Origin: Dillenia suffruticosa
Taxonomy: Eukaryota; Streptophyta; Magnoliopsida; Dilleniales; Dilleniaceae
Reading direction: 5' to 3'
DNA length: 64,000 bases
NCBI GenBank assembly: GCA_033439265.1
Contig: JAVTVX010000001.1
Coordinates: 21,904,608-21,968,607, forward strand
Within the stretch, counting starts at the first letter, position 1, and every line of letters starts with the position of its first letter. Made by a program: the position numbers and the translations under genes. The notes beneath the pieces were generated by a model. It was not told the DNA's origin and made no database searches. It worked only from the letters and a program-made list of their open reading frames with translations. Shown here piece by piece: positions 25,336 through 36,660 of the stretch.

Positions 25336-26280
25336 TTTTTTTTTTTTTTTTTGGTAAATAACAGAGGGAACAAGCCTAATAAAGGGAACAGAGAAAAACT
25401 AAGGAAAACAGAGCAAGCACGGAGGAAACACCAAAACTACACCAGGAATCGACTATCAAGGAGGATGCTTTCCTCATTTGGGCAACACCAGTGGCGTCAA
25501 GCTTCAACAACTCCTCAACCTCCGCTGGAGGAAGAGCAGCTTCGTGAATGCCTGCAGGAGTTTCTTGCCCCATCTTCACAAGTTTGTCGGCGCACATATT
25601 CTCCTCTCTAAAAACGTGGTTAATATGATTAACTCCCGACTCTTGGAGTAAATCTTTGCAGTCCAAGATCAAGTTCCTTCACGGGTGATTATCTCTCACA
25701 CCAATATTGACAGCATTAACATTAGCGAGAGCATCGCATTCGACAACTAAAGGACCCAACTCCTGTCTTTTAGCAATATGTAATCCCACTGTCAGACCCC
25801 ACAATTCAGCCATCTCACCATTTGTAGTGCCAACATTGGCCCAAAAACCATACACCCAACCGCCCAGACTGTCTCTAAAGACACCTGCAGCTCCCGCATT
25901 ACCACCCTCCCATTGAGCAGCTCCGTCAATATTCAACTTGAGGAAACCTTCGTAGGGCATTTTCCAATACACCTCTAAAGTAACCTTACTATGAAAGCTC
26001 GAATTAACCTCCCTCTTTTTCAACACATTCGAACTCAATACCCTATTAACAATTTGCAAATGAGGCACTCTCCACTTTTGAAACACCAAACTGCATCCGA
26101 ACTTCCAAATATACCACACCGTCAAAACCAAAAATAGAAGATTCTCTTCTCTTTGTAATACTGGTTGAGGTGTGCCCAAGAAATGTAAGGGGGAGGTCCA
26201 GTTAGCAGTTGACAATGCCCGTGACAACTTAGAAGAGAATGATAGTATCAAACTCTTTTGGATTGAGTGGTCGGATATTT
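25336..26280 (-). mobile_element. 3' end of an L1-type LINE carrying an RNase H domain
   Basis: The minus strand from 26251 encodes an ORF2 C-terminus: a segment with VWYIWKFGCSLVF, then an RNase H-like domain beginning EGFLKLNIDGAAQWEGG. It continues with GAAGVFRDSLGGWVYGFW, NGEMAELWGL and VVECDALANVNAV, then HVFREENMCADKLVKMGQE. The frame is unbroken from 26251 to 25676 except for a single TGA near 25674-25676, probably from TGG. It then runs on in the same frame to 25376. A T18-like run at 25337-25355 is the A-tail seen from the plus strand. The copy is 5'-truncated (no reverse transcriptase) and fairly young, given one stop in about 290 codons. Its domain layout matches plant L1 elements with an RNase H module. 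Confidence 0.82.
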
Positions 26281-27589
26281 TACCTTTTTAATCAAAAATC
26301 GGGTTGGGGTCGGCCAGCTAATTCTAATTCCAACAAATCTGACTTCCATTAAAAATTATTTTCCCCAGTCTTTAGCTTTTGCTCAGGATTTCAATAATCT
26401 AAACGCCGATTCTGAATTCTTAATACATGTATACAACTTATGTTAAGAAAAAAAAAAAAAAAAGGAGTTTACATTTATTGCTTAGTTTTATATCCACTGA
26501 CCTCTTCATGAACTCAAAAAAGAAAAAAAAAATATCTATGGACTAAAATGAAAAATATTTAAAGATATTGTTGGTTTTGAGTTCAAAAATAAATGCATCT
26601 TAGCAGAGTTAGATTTTGATTATTTATGATCTGTATATTATATTTAACACTTGAATAGTAAAAAATCATTAAAACAAGAAACACAGGGATATGTATATTT
26701 GGCTTGATAGGAATAAAACCTCAGAGTGTAAAAACATGGGGGCATGAATAATTCTAATTTTAAGGTGGAATCTACGATTTTCTTGTTCGCCAAAAAGAGA
26801 GGCGGTTAGCATTTTCCTAACAAGGAGGGGAACGGCTTTTGAACTTACCTGTGACCTACACTATGGTTTCCCAAAAATAAGTAATGGAGAGAGAGAGAGA
26901 AACAAAAACAATATTTGTAAATTGGTCTCACCCCTGCCCCACGCTTGGATTTGGATCCAAGCCAAACCCGTTTCCTTGCCAAACTATATAACAATACGAT
27001 TATGGTTAAATAAGTTAAAATTTAAATAAATTAAATATTATCTTACAATTTATATCACAAATTAAAATATTTTTTAAATTAAATAAAAAACTTTTAAAAT
27101 TCATTAAAATAAATTATTAGGTAAGGTTTTGTCCTTATTAATTCTATTTTGCGTTAGTTATTTTTTAATCGGTATCGTCTCTCTTTTAATAAAAAAAAAA
27201 AGTCTCCAATTCAATATTTTTTTATAAAAAAGATTATTTCTGTCCCGCGTCATTACAGCAATCCACATCCCCACCGCACCAGGCCCTCTTCGCTTTCTGC
27301 CCTCTGATTCTTGACGACTTCTTCAAAAATCAAAGTGAGCCTTTTGACCCCAGAGAGAGAGAGGGGGGGGGGGGGAGAGGGAGGGAGGGAAGAGAGTAAA
27401 TTGCAGTCCGTTCCATTCTTCTCTAACCAATTACCATTCGGAAAAGTAACAGAGACAGAGAAAATAGCGCAAAAAAGTATTAAAAAGAGAAAAAAAAAAA
27501 AAAAAAAAAAAAAGGCCCCACTCGCATTTCCATTTTCCAACCTCTTTCTTCTGGGGACAAATAGATTTTGGATACGCGGACTGACTCAG
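26281..27589. other. Intergenic; upstream region of the PTI1-like gene
   Basis: No exon is recognised. It has AT-rich DNA to about 27230, then a denser stretch with a GA/G-rich block at 27353-27395 and an A-run at 27490-27513. The block directly upstream of the leader is probably promoter, but no TATA box stands out. Confidence 0.4.
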
Positions 27590-28680
27590 CTTCGGGCACA
27601 GAAACAGGAGGAGGAGTTTTCTTTCTGAGCCCTAGAGTTTCTCTTACTCTAAACGATTGGTCTTTCCCCCATCGAGGTACTGTTACTTTGTTGTCTTACT
27701 TTTTGTTTCAGTTCTAATGTTGTTCACTCTGTATTTGATCCTCTCTCTTCTCTCTCTATAACTTGATTCGATCTTTCTTTTGGTTGTTGAATTCACTCTT
27801 ACCCACTTCTGATTTTGGGCTAATCTGTGTACAATTCATGGAATTTTCGTACTAGGTTCATGCTTATGTCTCTAGTTCTTTTGACTTAGACTTGAGTTTA
27901 GTTACTGGGTTCTTAATTTGTAGGCGAAGGCATGGAGTTTTCTTTGTAATATCCTGTGCCAATGGAACAAAATGAATCTCTATCTCTCTCTGTTACTCAA
28001 TTTTATCAAATCTTTCTCTTTCTCATGGAATTATTGTTTGGTTCCTATGAATCTAATCAACCACCTGGGCAACTTGGTCAATTGTGATTGCATTGTTTCC
28101 AACTATGATCATCAAATTTTATTTACGACATTTGGAATTTAACGTTTTATTTCATCAGTATACCTAGAATTGGACGCAGTCTCCCAAGTATTCTCTCTCT
28201 CTCTCTCTCTCTGCTCAATTGCACATATCATGGGAGTATTCTCCTCATCGAGTATGAAATCGGTATGTGTTGCATCTTCTGGAGTTCTTAAAGGGTACTG
28301 TGTGTTTCCACAGAAAAAGAACCTTTTCTGCCAGCAGCTAATGCACTCACATTGCATGTGTCTGCTAGAAATGCACTAACTTACTTTTTTTGCATCACAT
28401 AGTTTTTCCTGGAAATTACTCATCTCTTGGTAGTGGGTTTTGATAAATTAGGCTCCTTTATATGAGGACATCAACAACTTTAGTGGAAATGTACTGATTA
28501 TAAGTTATTTCTTGCTATACTAAATGCTTGGGCGATTTCTAAAGAGGATCACTATGTCTTCTGCTATGGTTTGTTTCTGGATTTCATCAGTTGATTGTTA
28601 AGCTTCTTCTAATGGTACCTGCTTTTCAAAATTTATTTTCACTGGAAATTTTCACTACCAGATAGCTGCACTGAAGAATA
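27590..28680 (+). promoter_or_regulatory. 5' leader and leader intron of the PTI1-like gene
   Basis: A probable untranslated exon ends at 27676 (ATCGAG before GTACTG). The intron would run from 27677 to 28661, ending CTACCAG, leaving 19 bases before the ATG at 28681. A CT microsatellite at about 28192-28212 lies in the intron. Confidence 0.5.
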
Positions 28681-31600
28681 ATGAGCTGCTTCAGTTGTTG
28701 TGGGGAGGTTGATATCCATAGATCTCCTGATAATGGACCATTCGTGGCAAATAGCTCAGCAGGTGACTTAATATCCCATGTTCAGTGATTAAAGTTACAA
28801 TGAACACAGCATTTCACTGCCTTCAATTTTTTAAATCAAGGATCTTGTTATTTTGTTCATTTGAGTTTGTAGCACGGAGGATCACTTTCTTATCCCTGAC
28901 TGACCTGTCAGTCAGTTTCATTGCCGAACTTTACCATCTCTGACAAGAATTGTAGTTTTACATGTTTGTGGACACTCAAACATGCATGCAATCTCCTTGG
29001 CATTTCATCATTATTTCCTTTTCATTCTTTCCTTCCCATGTGTACTTTTATCAACTTTATTCACTCATGGTTACTGAAAAGCAACACGAATTTGAAAATC
29101 GTGTCTGCAATTGAGACAATGGTTCTCTATATAGCTGCTACATTCAATACTGCAACATGACCCTTTTTTTGCAGGCAATGGTGGCGGTTATCAAACCACT
29201 GAAGCTACATCAAGAGATGCACAGACTGTAAATTTCCAGCCTATTGCTGTTCCTGCAATTCCTGTGGAGGAATTGAAGGAGATAACTGACAACTTTGGCA
29301 CAAAGGCTTTAATTGGAGAGGGGTCATATGGAAGAGTATATTATGGTGTTCTGACAAGTGGGCAGACTGCAGCCATAAAGAAGCTAGACTCCAGTAAGCA
29401 ACCTGACCAAGAATTTTTAGCACAGGTAGTTCCCATAAATTGCCATTATATACTTAAGCAGCTTTAGTGTATGAGAATGAATCGAATGTACATCCACTGA
29501 TGCTCGATTTTACAGGTTTCTATGGTATCAAGGCTAAAACATGGGAATGTTGTTGAGCTGGTCGGTTATTGTGTTGATGGCAGTCTCCGTATCCTTGCAT
29601 ATGAATTTGCTTCTAATGGATCTCTTCATGATATTCTTCATGGTGAGCATGGGAGATTAACTTGGTTCAAAATCTTATTCCCAATCAGATCAACTCTTTC
29701 TTTCTCTACAAACCTTTTAATCTTCATTGCCATCCATAGCTGAGTGAAAGCTAATGTATTGATGTGAAATCTGGATGTCTTTAGGATATTTGTGGTTCTA
29801 AGTGGAAGAATGCCAGCATGTCTATTCACTGAAAAAATTGTTCCGTGTATCTGTTCGAAGTTTTTCTTGGTGGCACTCAGTTACCTAGATGAACATTGTT
29901 AAAGTTTCTCATGCCAGCAAGCTAGATCAGACAAATAAGTTATTAGCTTATTGGAGGAGATTCTAACTTTGAGTTCCACTAGCTTTTTGACTAAATGAAA
30001 GAGCTGTGTATTGTTAATCCAGATTCTAAAGCTTCTCAACGAAATTTCATTCTCCCAGTTGGTAGGTATAATTGTAAAATATATATGGTGCATCACATAC
30101 GCAACACAAAATATTATTATAATACTTTGTGTTGTGTATGTGCATGCACCTAATTCACCCCCCCAGGTAGCCTAGGAATTTCACCATGCGGAGTGCTAAT
30201 TTTGTGTGTGTGTGTGTGTGCATAAAATCTGAGCGCTTGGAATTTCTCATCTTATTGGTGATATGAATGGCGTCCATCCATTTGTGCATGTAGGACGTAA
30301 AGGTGTCAAAGGAGCACAGCCTGGACCTGTTCTATCATGGGCACAAAGGGTTAAAATTGCTTTTGGAGCAGCTAAAGGGCTCGAGTATTTACATGAAAAG
30401 GCACAGCCTCATATTATCCATCGGGACATCAAATCCAGCAATGTACTTCTTTTTGATGATGATATTGCAAAGATTGCTGACTTTGATTTGTCTAATCAAG
30501 CCCCTGATATGGCAGCACGTCTTCACTCAACTCGTGTTCTTGGGACCTTTGGTTATCATGCTCCTGAGTAAGCTTTCCTTAGTACTTCATTATGTAGACT
30601 TGTACTTTCTGGCTTTTGTCCCTCCTATATGTTAAAAACATAAGAGTTTCAAGGTCGTGTGACTGACATGACAAAGTTTCATTTGATTATTCCATCTAAG
30701 AGGACGTTTTATTTTTCTTGCACTCACCGCTCAAGCATATATTTATTTATTCAATCTACCTGGTTATTTATTTACATGTCCAATGGAGGTGATTTAGTAA
30801 ATGTTTTGTAGATTGCTTGATTGCTTCTTGATTTGCAAACAGAAAACTCAGCGTTATGTTTTGTAGATTTAGTAAATGTCTGAGCAATCCAAGTTTTGGT
30901 TGTGTCATAGGCCTAAATTATGATAAATGAGGATTCTTCCGAGCAACTTTGCACCTTGCTCCCTGTTAACTACTTCCTTGTCCTTCTCCTCTGTTTTTCA
31001 ATTTGAAGCAGATTCCTTTAATGTGTACTGACATAAAATTTCTGACTTTGAAACCAGATATGCAATGACGGGACAGCTGAGTTCAAAGAGTGATGTATAT
31101 AGCTTTGGTGTAGTCTTGCTGGAACTCTTGACAGGCCGAAAACCAGTGGATCACACTCTCCCACGTGGACAGCAGAGTCTTGTGACTTGGGTATTAACTT
31201 CATTCTAGTTTCTTTTCTGCCCAAAATTTATTAGGGACATTGCATGTTATCACTGGGCTGTACACTTGTTTTCTTTCATGATAGCTAAATATTTGTCCAC
31301 TTTTGAGTTCTGTTAGGCAACTCCTAAACTCAGTGAAGATAAGGTCAAGCAGTGTGTTGATGCAAGACTAGGAGGAGACTACCCCCCCAAGGCTGTCGCA
31401 AAGGTGATTAAATTTTAGCAACATATCCTGAACTGGGTGAATCCCATCAACTTATTGGAGATGATCGCTTGCATTTTCTAGGGATTGCTGTTTTGAGTTT
31501 GTGACAAACTGATCTAAAAAGCTTCAACCTTTTGAATTTGGGGGAAAAATAAATCTCCCATTTAAGATAATTACCCTGTTGTTGTAGAGATAAATAAAAA

Positions 31601-31859
31601 ACGAATAAATAAATAAAATGAATAGAGCTTTATGCACCCGGACAAAAGATTCTTGATATTTATAAACATCGGAATCTTATGTTTTTGAAAGCATCCTCTG
31701 ATTCATTTGTTTGTCTGATGGAAGCAGATGGCTGCAGTTGCAGCATTGTGTGTACAATATGAAGCTGATTTCCGGCCAAACATGAGCATTGTTGTAAAAG
31801 CTCTTCAACCTCTGCTGAATTCTCGGCCTGGACCTGCCACTGAAGCATCTGGCATCTGA
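28681..31859 (+). CDS. PTI1-like: PTI1-like cytoplasmic protein kinase
   Basis: Seven coding exons: 28681-28762, 29175-29425, 29516-29642, 30294-30567, 31058-31190, 31317-31403 and 31728-31859. Phases agree, giving 361 aa, the usual PTI1 length. [12 protein letters not shown] has N-terminal cysteines typical of membrane attachment by S-acylation. The kinase domain has the glycine loop [11 protein letters not shown] (about 75-85), lysine in AAIKK (K96), HRDIKSSN (196-203), DFD in place of DFG (216-218) and [12 protein letters not shown]. The tail reads [20 protein letters not shown] and [12 protein letters not shown] is normal for PTI1-like kinases, which still contain the catalytic aspartate. 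Tomato Pti1 is phosphorylated by Pto, and Arabidopsis members act downstream of OXI1 in oxidative and lipid signalling. The gene is tail-to-tail with the receptor-like kinase gene. Confidence 0.95.
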
Positions 31860-33696
31860 ATTTCTCAATGTGTGGTATCTTTTGCAGAGTTTGTGGTTAA
31901 GATCCATCTGGAACAGGGCACCCGTAGATTATGTATGAACACGCCAAACCCTTAAGTCATGTGAAACTTTTGTGAATTCGCTGCTTGTGATACGTAAATT
32001 CTTCTTGCAACAGAGAAATTCTGTTCCTCATTTAGCTTGTATTACAGGCCTTAAATTGCTTACAAGATTGAGTTCTCCGGTTGCTTCATGTCATGTGTCT
32101 TCCCCTGTCACACTTGCCATGCATTTGGCTGAATTATATGTATAACTTATACTAGTGGACCAAACTGAAAATAGTGAATAATTATTTCAATTATTAACAG
32201 AGGGAAGATATGCTGTTTCAGAGCTTGCTTAAGTATCTGTATTTTACTGGATCGCAACACTTGCAGCTTGAGGCCATTCCATTGTTGTTATTTTAACGTT
32301 GCCCTCCCTCCAAATACAACTTATTCATTGTTATGTTGGGATAAAGGCTCCATGTTGCTCAACTAAGATTATGCTGACAAAGTTTACTAGATGTCTATGC
32401 TGAACTTTAGGGATGTAACTCTCTGTAACTCTCTCTCTCTCTCTCTCACAATCATTTGGCAGAAAGAATAGTTTTTCCATAAGTAAACATGGAACCTTTA
32501 ACCTTTCTCATTCGATGGAACCATTTGCGGTATTGCAAAGATAGGGGAGCCTGCATTAGTTGTTTTTGAAGTGTGAGGGGGCCCTACTCAATCGAGCCTA
32601 TATTTTCTGCCAAGCGGACTGTTCGCTTCTGCTTGAACAATGAACAAAGAACATGCGCTGCTTGACCATGGGCACGTGGCTCTGGTTGGTGGTGTGGGTG
32701 TGACTGAGCAGACACGCATTTCACTCTGGCGCTTCTCTTGTGATTCTCTTCATGCAACTGCAATACAATCATTCCGGTCCTCAAGATTGTTTGAGATTTT
32801 GTGTATCCTATTGTTAAACCCGTCGCCAGCTCAAAGTGGGAGGCTTGGAACTGCGGCATCATCTGTTCTGGGTGCAATTGTAGTCACTGGTATGGTTACA
32901 TTGCAACCAAAGTTGAACAGAGTTCCCAGCTGACTACTTCATTCTAAATTCTACCAGAATTTTTATGAAAGCCTTTTATTTGCTTCACCTCCATGGAAGT
33001 TCTATTTTCCCAGGCGTATCCTAATTTCTGGCCTAATGCAATTCAACCTTTGATCAAAAAGATGTACCTAGATAAGATTTCATCTCTTCGACAAGTTTAG
33101 TAATGAATGGAACAGCATGCAAAGCTACAAAGATGGTGCTCATTGGTAGCCCACTGCCCACAGCAAGTTGGCCTTATCTCAAGCACTACGTGGTTGAAAT
33201 TTGAAAGCCAATATTCACTTAAATGATGCAGGAGCTCTATTGAAGTCGCAGCTGTAAAATGAGCAGAGTTCCCAAAAAAGAGTTGTATTTGGGGGAAGTT
33301 CTAACGGGCATTTCATTGCAATAAAATCATGTTCTTCCTTCTTTTTTTTTTGGTCACTGCAAAGGCAAATGTATTGGTATCCTAACAGACTGAATATCTT
33401 TTTGATCAAGAGCGTAAATACAATAACTATAATATCCTGTACACGCCACCACCAAGTTCCAAGGTATCCAACATAGTCCCATTTGCATACTCAAGTATTC
33501 TATCTTTTCAGGTAGAAAGCCACAAAAAAGATCCACAATAAGCCACTCCCTGACAATTTGTCCCGATCAGTACTCTGGATCCCCGGTCTGAAATGAGGCA
33601 GGATCAACACAGAATGTCGAAACAAATGCAATTAAGGGTACAACCATTGTGATTTAGGTATAACTCATGTTCTATACATCCATGTCGCCTTGTTTA
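31860..33696. other. Tail-to-tail spacer between the two kinase genes
   Basis: It should contain both 3' UTRs and a short CT repeat at 32430-32447. Overlapping open stretches on both strands at about 32584-32933 have no recognisable domain or intron structure. Confidence 0.45.
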
Positions 33697-33757
33697 TTAT
33701 GTCCTGTAGCTTCCACTGTCTGGATTATCACTTTTATCTGTGTCAGAGTTCTCCGAT

Positions 33758-36165
33758 TCAGCATCTGTCCTGCCTCCCTGGTTCCTCCTGTGCTTTCGGT
33801 CCTGCAAATCCAAATTACAAGGTTAAACTATGCATGTCCAACGAATTTCAGATAGTGATCTTCACTGTTGATAGAATGCGTAAGAGACAAACCTCTCGTG
33901 TAAGGATATTCTTCCAATTCAAGCATGCGGACTACTTGACTCATTTTTGGTCTCTTTTCAGCATCTGGATCAACACATCTCAAAGCAGTCAAAAGGGCTC
34001 GTTTAAGGGCTCTTGTTGATGGCCTGGTTCCCATGTTGGGATCCACCACCTCTTCTGAGCGCCGATTTCCGACCATCATCTTGAGCCAGTCAACCAGATT
34101 TACCTGCAAAGATCACCATATTTCCATCAATGTGCTGGTACAGATTACGGAGCTAATCAAGAAGCTGAGAACTTGAAAACCAAATAAAATTATTGGAACA
34201 CATTTCAGAAGCATAACAAGGGATCATCCTACAATGTCCACCACAGTAGGCATTGATGATGCTCTAGGTTCTACAGTTTATTGAAGCCAACTGGCTTTGT
34301 GTGAAGCTTTTCACACAAAATAAAGAAACCTCATATGCAATTGTTCAACAAAGAAATATAAGTCATGCTGGACTGCAAGCTTTATCATACCTCTTGAGCG
34401 GGGCAACCATAATCTACAGGAGCTCTTCCTGTTATTGCTTCCAAAAGCAAAACTCCAAAACTATAGATATCACTTTTCTCATTTAAAAGACCAGAATTGG
34501 CATATTCCGGAGCAACATACCTGTGAAAAGTATTTCGTTATTGTTCCTTTACAATAGCCAGACATGACAAATGGCAAGCAAAAGTTTCAATAGCTTTCAG
34601 GAATAGCTGCAAGCTACTCACCCAAAAGTACCCATCACCCTGGTTGTAATATAACTCTTTCCAGAACCAAGCAACTTCGCCAGACCAAAATCAGAAACTT
34701 TAGCATTGAAGTCATCATCTATCAGTATATTGCTCGACTTAATGTCTCTATGCACCACTTTGGGTTCAATGGCCTCGTGCAAGTAGGAAAGCCTGCAAAA
34801 AGCATTATTGTTCAAGGAAAGAAACAATAACCCATCATAAGGTACTATAAGCAATTAATGTATGGTACATACGCCTTAGCAGTACCAAGAAGAACTTTTA
34901 TTCGAGCCTCCCATGTCAGATATCCATGATGGAGCATGCCACCATGAAGCCATTGCTCTAGGTTCCCATTGTTAACATACTCGTAAACTAGCATCCTGAT
35001 GCAGATGAAGGTAAATAAGTCATTAAGAACAATTCAGATAGCACCAACAAATAAATTTGAAGAATAGTTTGGTGGGAAGAAATAAATCGATCTATTTACA
35101 TGACCTTTGAATGATTGAGCTATATATCGGCATGAAATCACAATTTACAAGCTAATATGACTTGGCTTGATTGTAGTAAACTTCATTTAAAAGGGTATCT
35201 CATCTATAAGATGGTCAGCATTCACAAGGGCTATAGACAATCAATTGTAAGCCATGTCCTCTGCAGGATGTTATGTTAATATCTGAATAACCCAAATCAC
35301 AAATGAAGAATTTTGAATGATGAAATACCTATGAGTCCCTTCAATGCAGTACCCTAGAAGACGAACCAAATTCTTGTGCCGTACATGGCCAATAGCTTCA
35401 ACTTCTGTTCTAAATTCTTTCTCCGCTTGCCCTCTGGATAAACATATTAGTAATCAAAATATTAACCATAGATTTTTCTCATGAGAATGAAGAAAAGTTA
35501 TTCAAGTATTCAAAATCTTACAGATTATTGAGAATTTTCTTGACAGCCACAAAAGCACCGTTAATTAGACATCCACGATAAACGACTCCATATCCACCCT
35601 CGCCAATCACATTATCCTTGGAAAACCTATTTGTTGCAACTTCTAGGTCTCTTAGAGTAAACCAATAACCCCAACCTAGGTGAGAGAATTCAGGCAATCC
35701 AGATAGAGGTGAAGTTACATTTATGGGATATGAAGAAGGCCTAGATGCTGTAAATGGACCAGAACCGCCATCTTCACCTCCAGAGTGAGAGTTATCACCA
35801 TCCTTGTCCAAATTGGTAAATGAACCTGACTGACTGTTAGTCTCTCCATTCTTGATCTTAACCCTCCCAGACTCTTTGTCACTGAACTTGTCATGAAGGC
35901 TGAGATAACCCCCATCCTGGGGTGGGCAGTTTCTGGCCGAAACCTGATCTACTCGTATTTCTTTGATATCTTCAGAAATGGCTTGTCTGTGGCTTACCGG
36001 AAGTATATTGGTACTCCTCCTAGACTTTTTCCTTGATGCAAGACATATAAAGAGGACAAGGAAAAATAATGCAATAAACAAGCCCACAATGATGCAGATT
36101 AGCTCCCACAACTTAAGACCAACAAATGTTTCTTTAGATAGCTCAGTATTTAGATCAGTCGCCAT
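33758..36165 (-). CDS. Receptor-like kinase, At2g42960/At3g59110/At5g18500 type, with altered C-terminus
   Basis: Coding exons: 36165-35522, 35433-35329, 34995-34873, 34792-34622, 34520-34391, 34103-33893 and 33801 downward. The product has a short extracellular N-terminus and one membrane segment (about residues 19-43, [17 protein letters not shown]). A serine-rich linker leads to [20 protein letters not shown], which marks this family, then a full kinase domain: [45 protein letters not shown]. The kinase should be active. Exon 6 ends in phase 1 after YPYTR, so canonical splicing reads exon 7 out of the family frame and stops at 33758 (475 aa). The other frame of exon 7 encodes the conserved acidic tail ([25 protein letters not shown]) to a stop at 33697. 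A two-base loss in a GAGAG tract at the exon 6 end would explain this. ATG 36171 is an alternative start two codons upstream. Confidence 0.9.
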
Positions 36166-36660
36166 ATTCACAGATAACTAGGTTCCTGCAAAACAGTAAA
36201 TAACCAAAATAAAGATTATAGTTCCCATTTGATTTTAAAGATTGGTCGAGGGTTGCATATTTCCATTTATGAGCACAGTTGAGAGAATTTATCACCAAAC
36301 TATGAACCCATTACCAGAAGCCAGTCCATCTCAGAGGCACATAAAAAGTTACACAGGAAATTTTCAACACTCCCAAAACCCAACAAAACTAGTAGACAAA
36401 ATCAGATTGAATCCAAAGTGTTTGGTCATTACAATGCAAATTACTGTAAATTAGAAGCGGTAACGAAAACAAGCACATCCATTTGATGCAAAGAAATAAG
36501 AAAGGCAACCAAAATTACAAGCATGTACCTGTGAGTGACTAAATTCCAAAAGAACGTCCAAGAAAGTCTGCGCTTTGCCAAGAAGGTCTGCGCTTTTAAT
36601 CCTCTTCCTCCTCACCCTCCCTCTTGAACAACAAAACAAACTTCTTTCTTTATAAAACCC
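36166..36660 (-). promoter_or_regulatory. Core promoter and leader of the receptor-like kinase gene
   Basis: On the minus strand a TATAAAG box lies at 36654-36648, so transcription probably starts near 36615-36625. A leader exon would end at 36529 (TCACAG before GTACATG). A leader intron runs 36528-36187 and ends TTTTGCAG. About 20 bases of leader then precede the start codon. Confidence 0.5.

Noticed and set aside
30400-30571. Possible kinase pseudogene because of DFD
   Set aside because: DFD is typical of PTI1-like kinases and all exons join in phase.
32584-32933. Overlapping 97-codon frames on both strands downstream of the PTI1-like gene
   Set aside because: No domain, no splice partners, and open on both strands at once, as expected by chance in GC-richer DNA.
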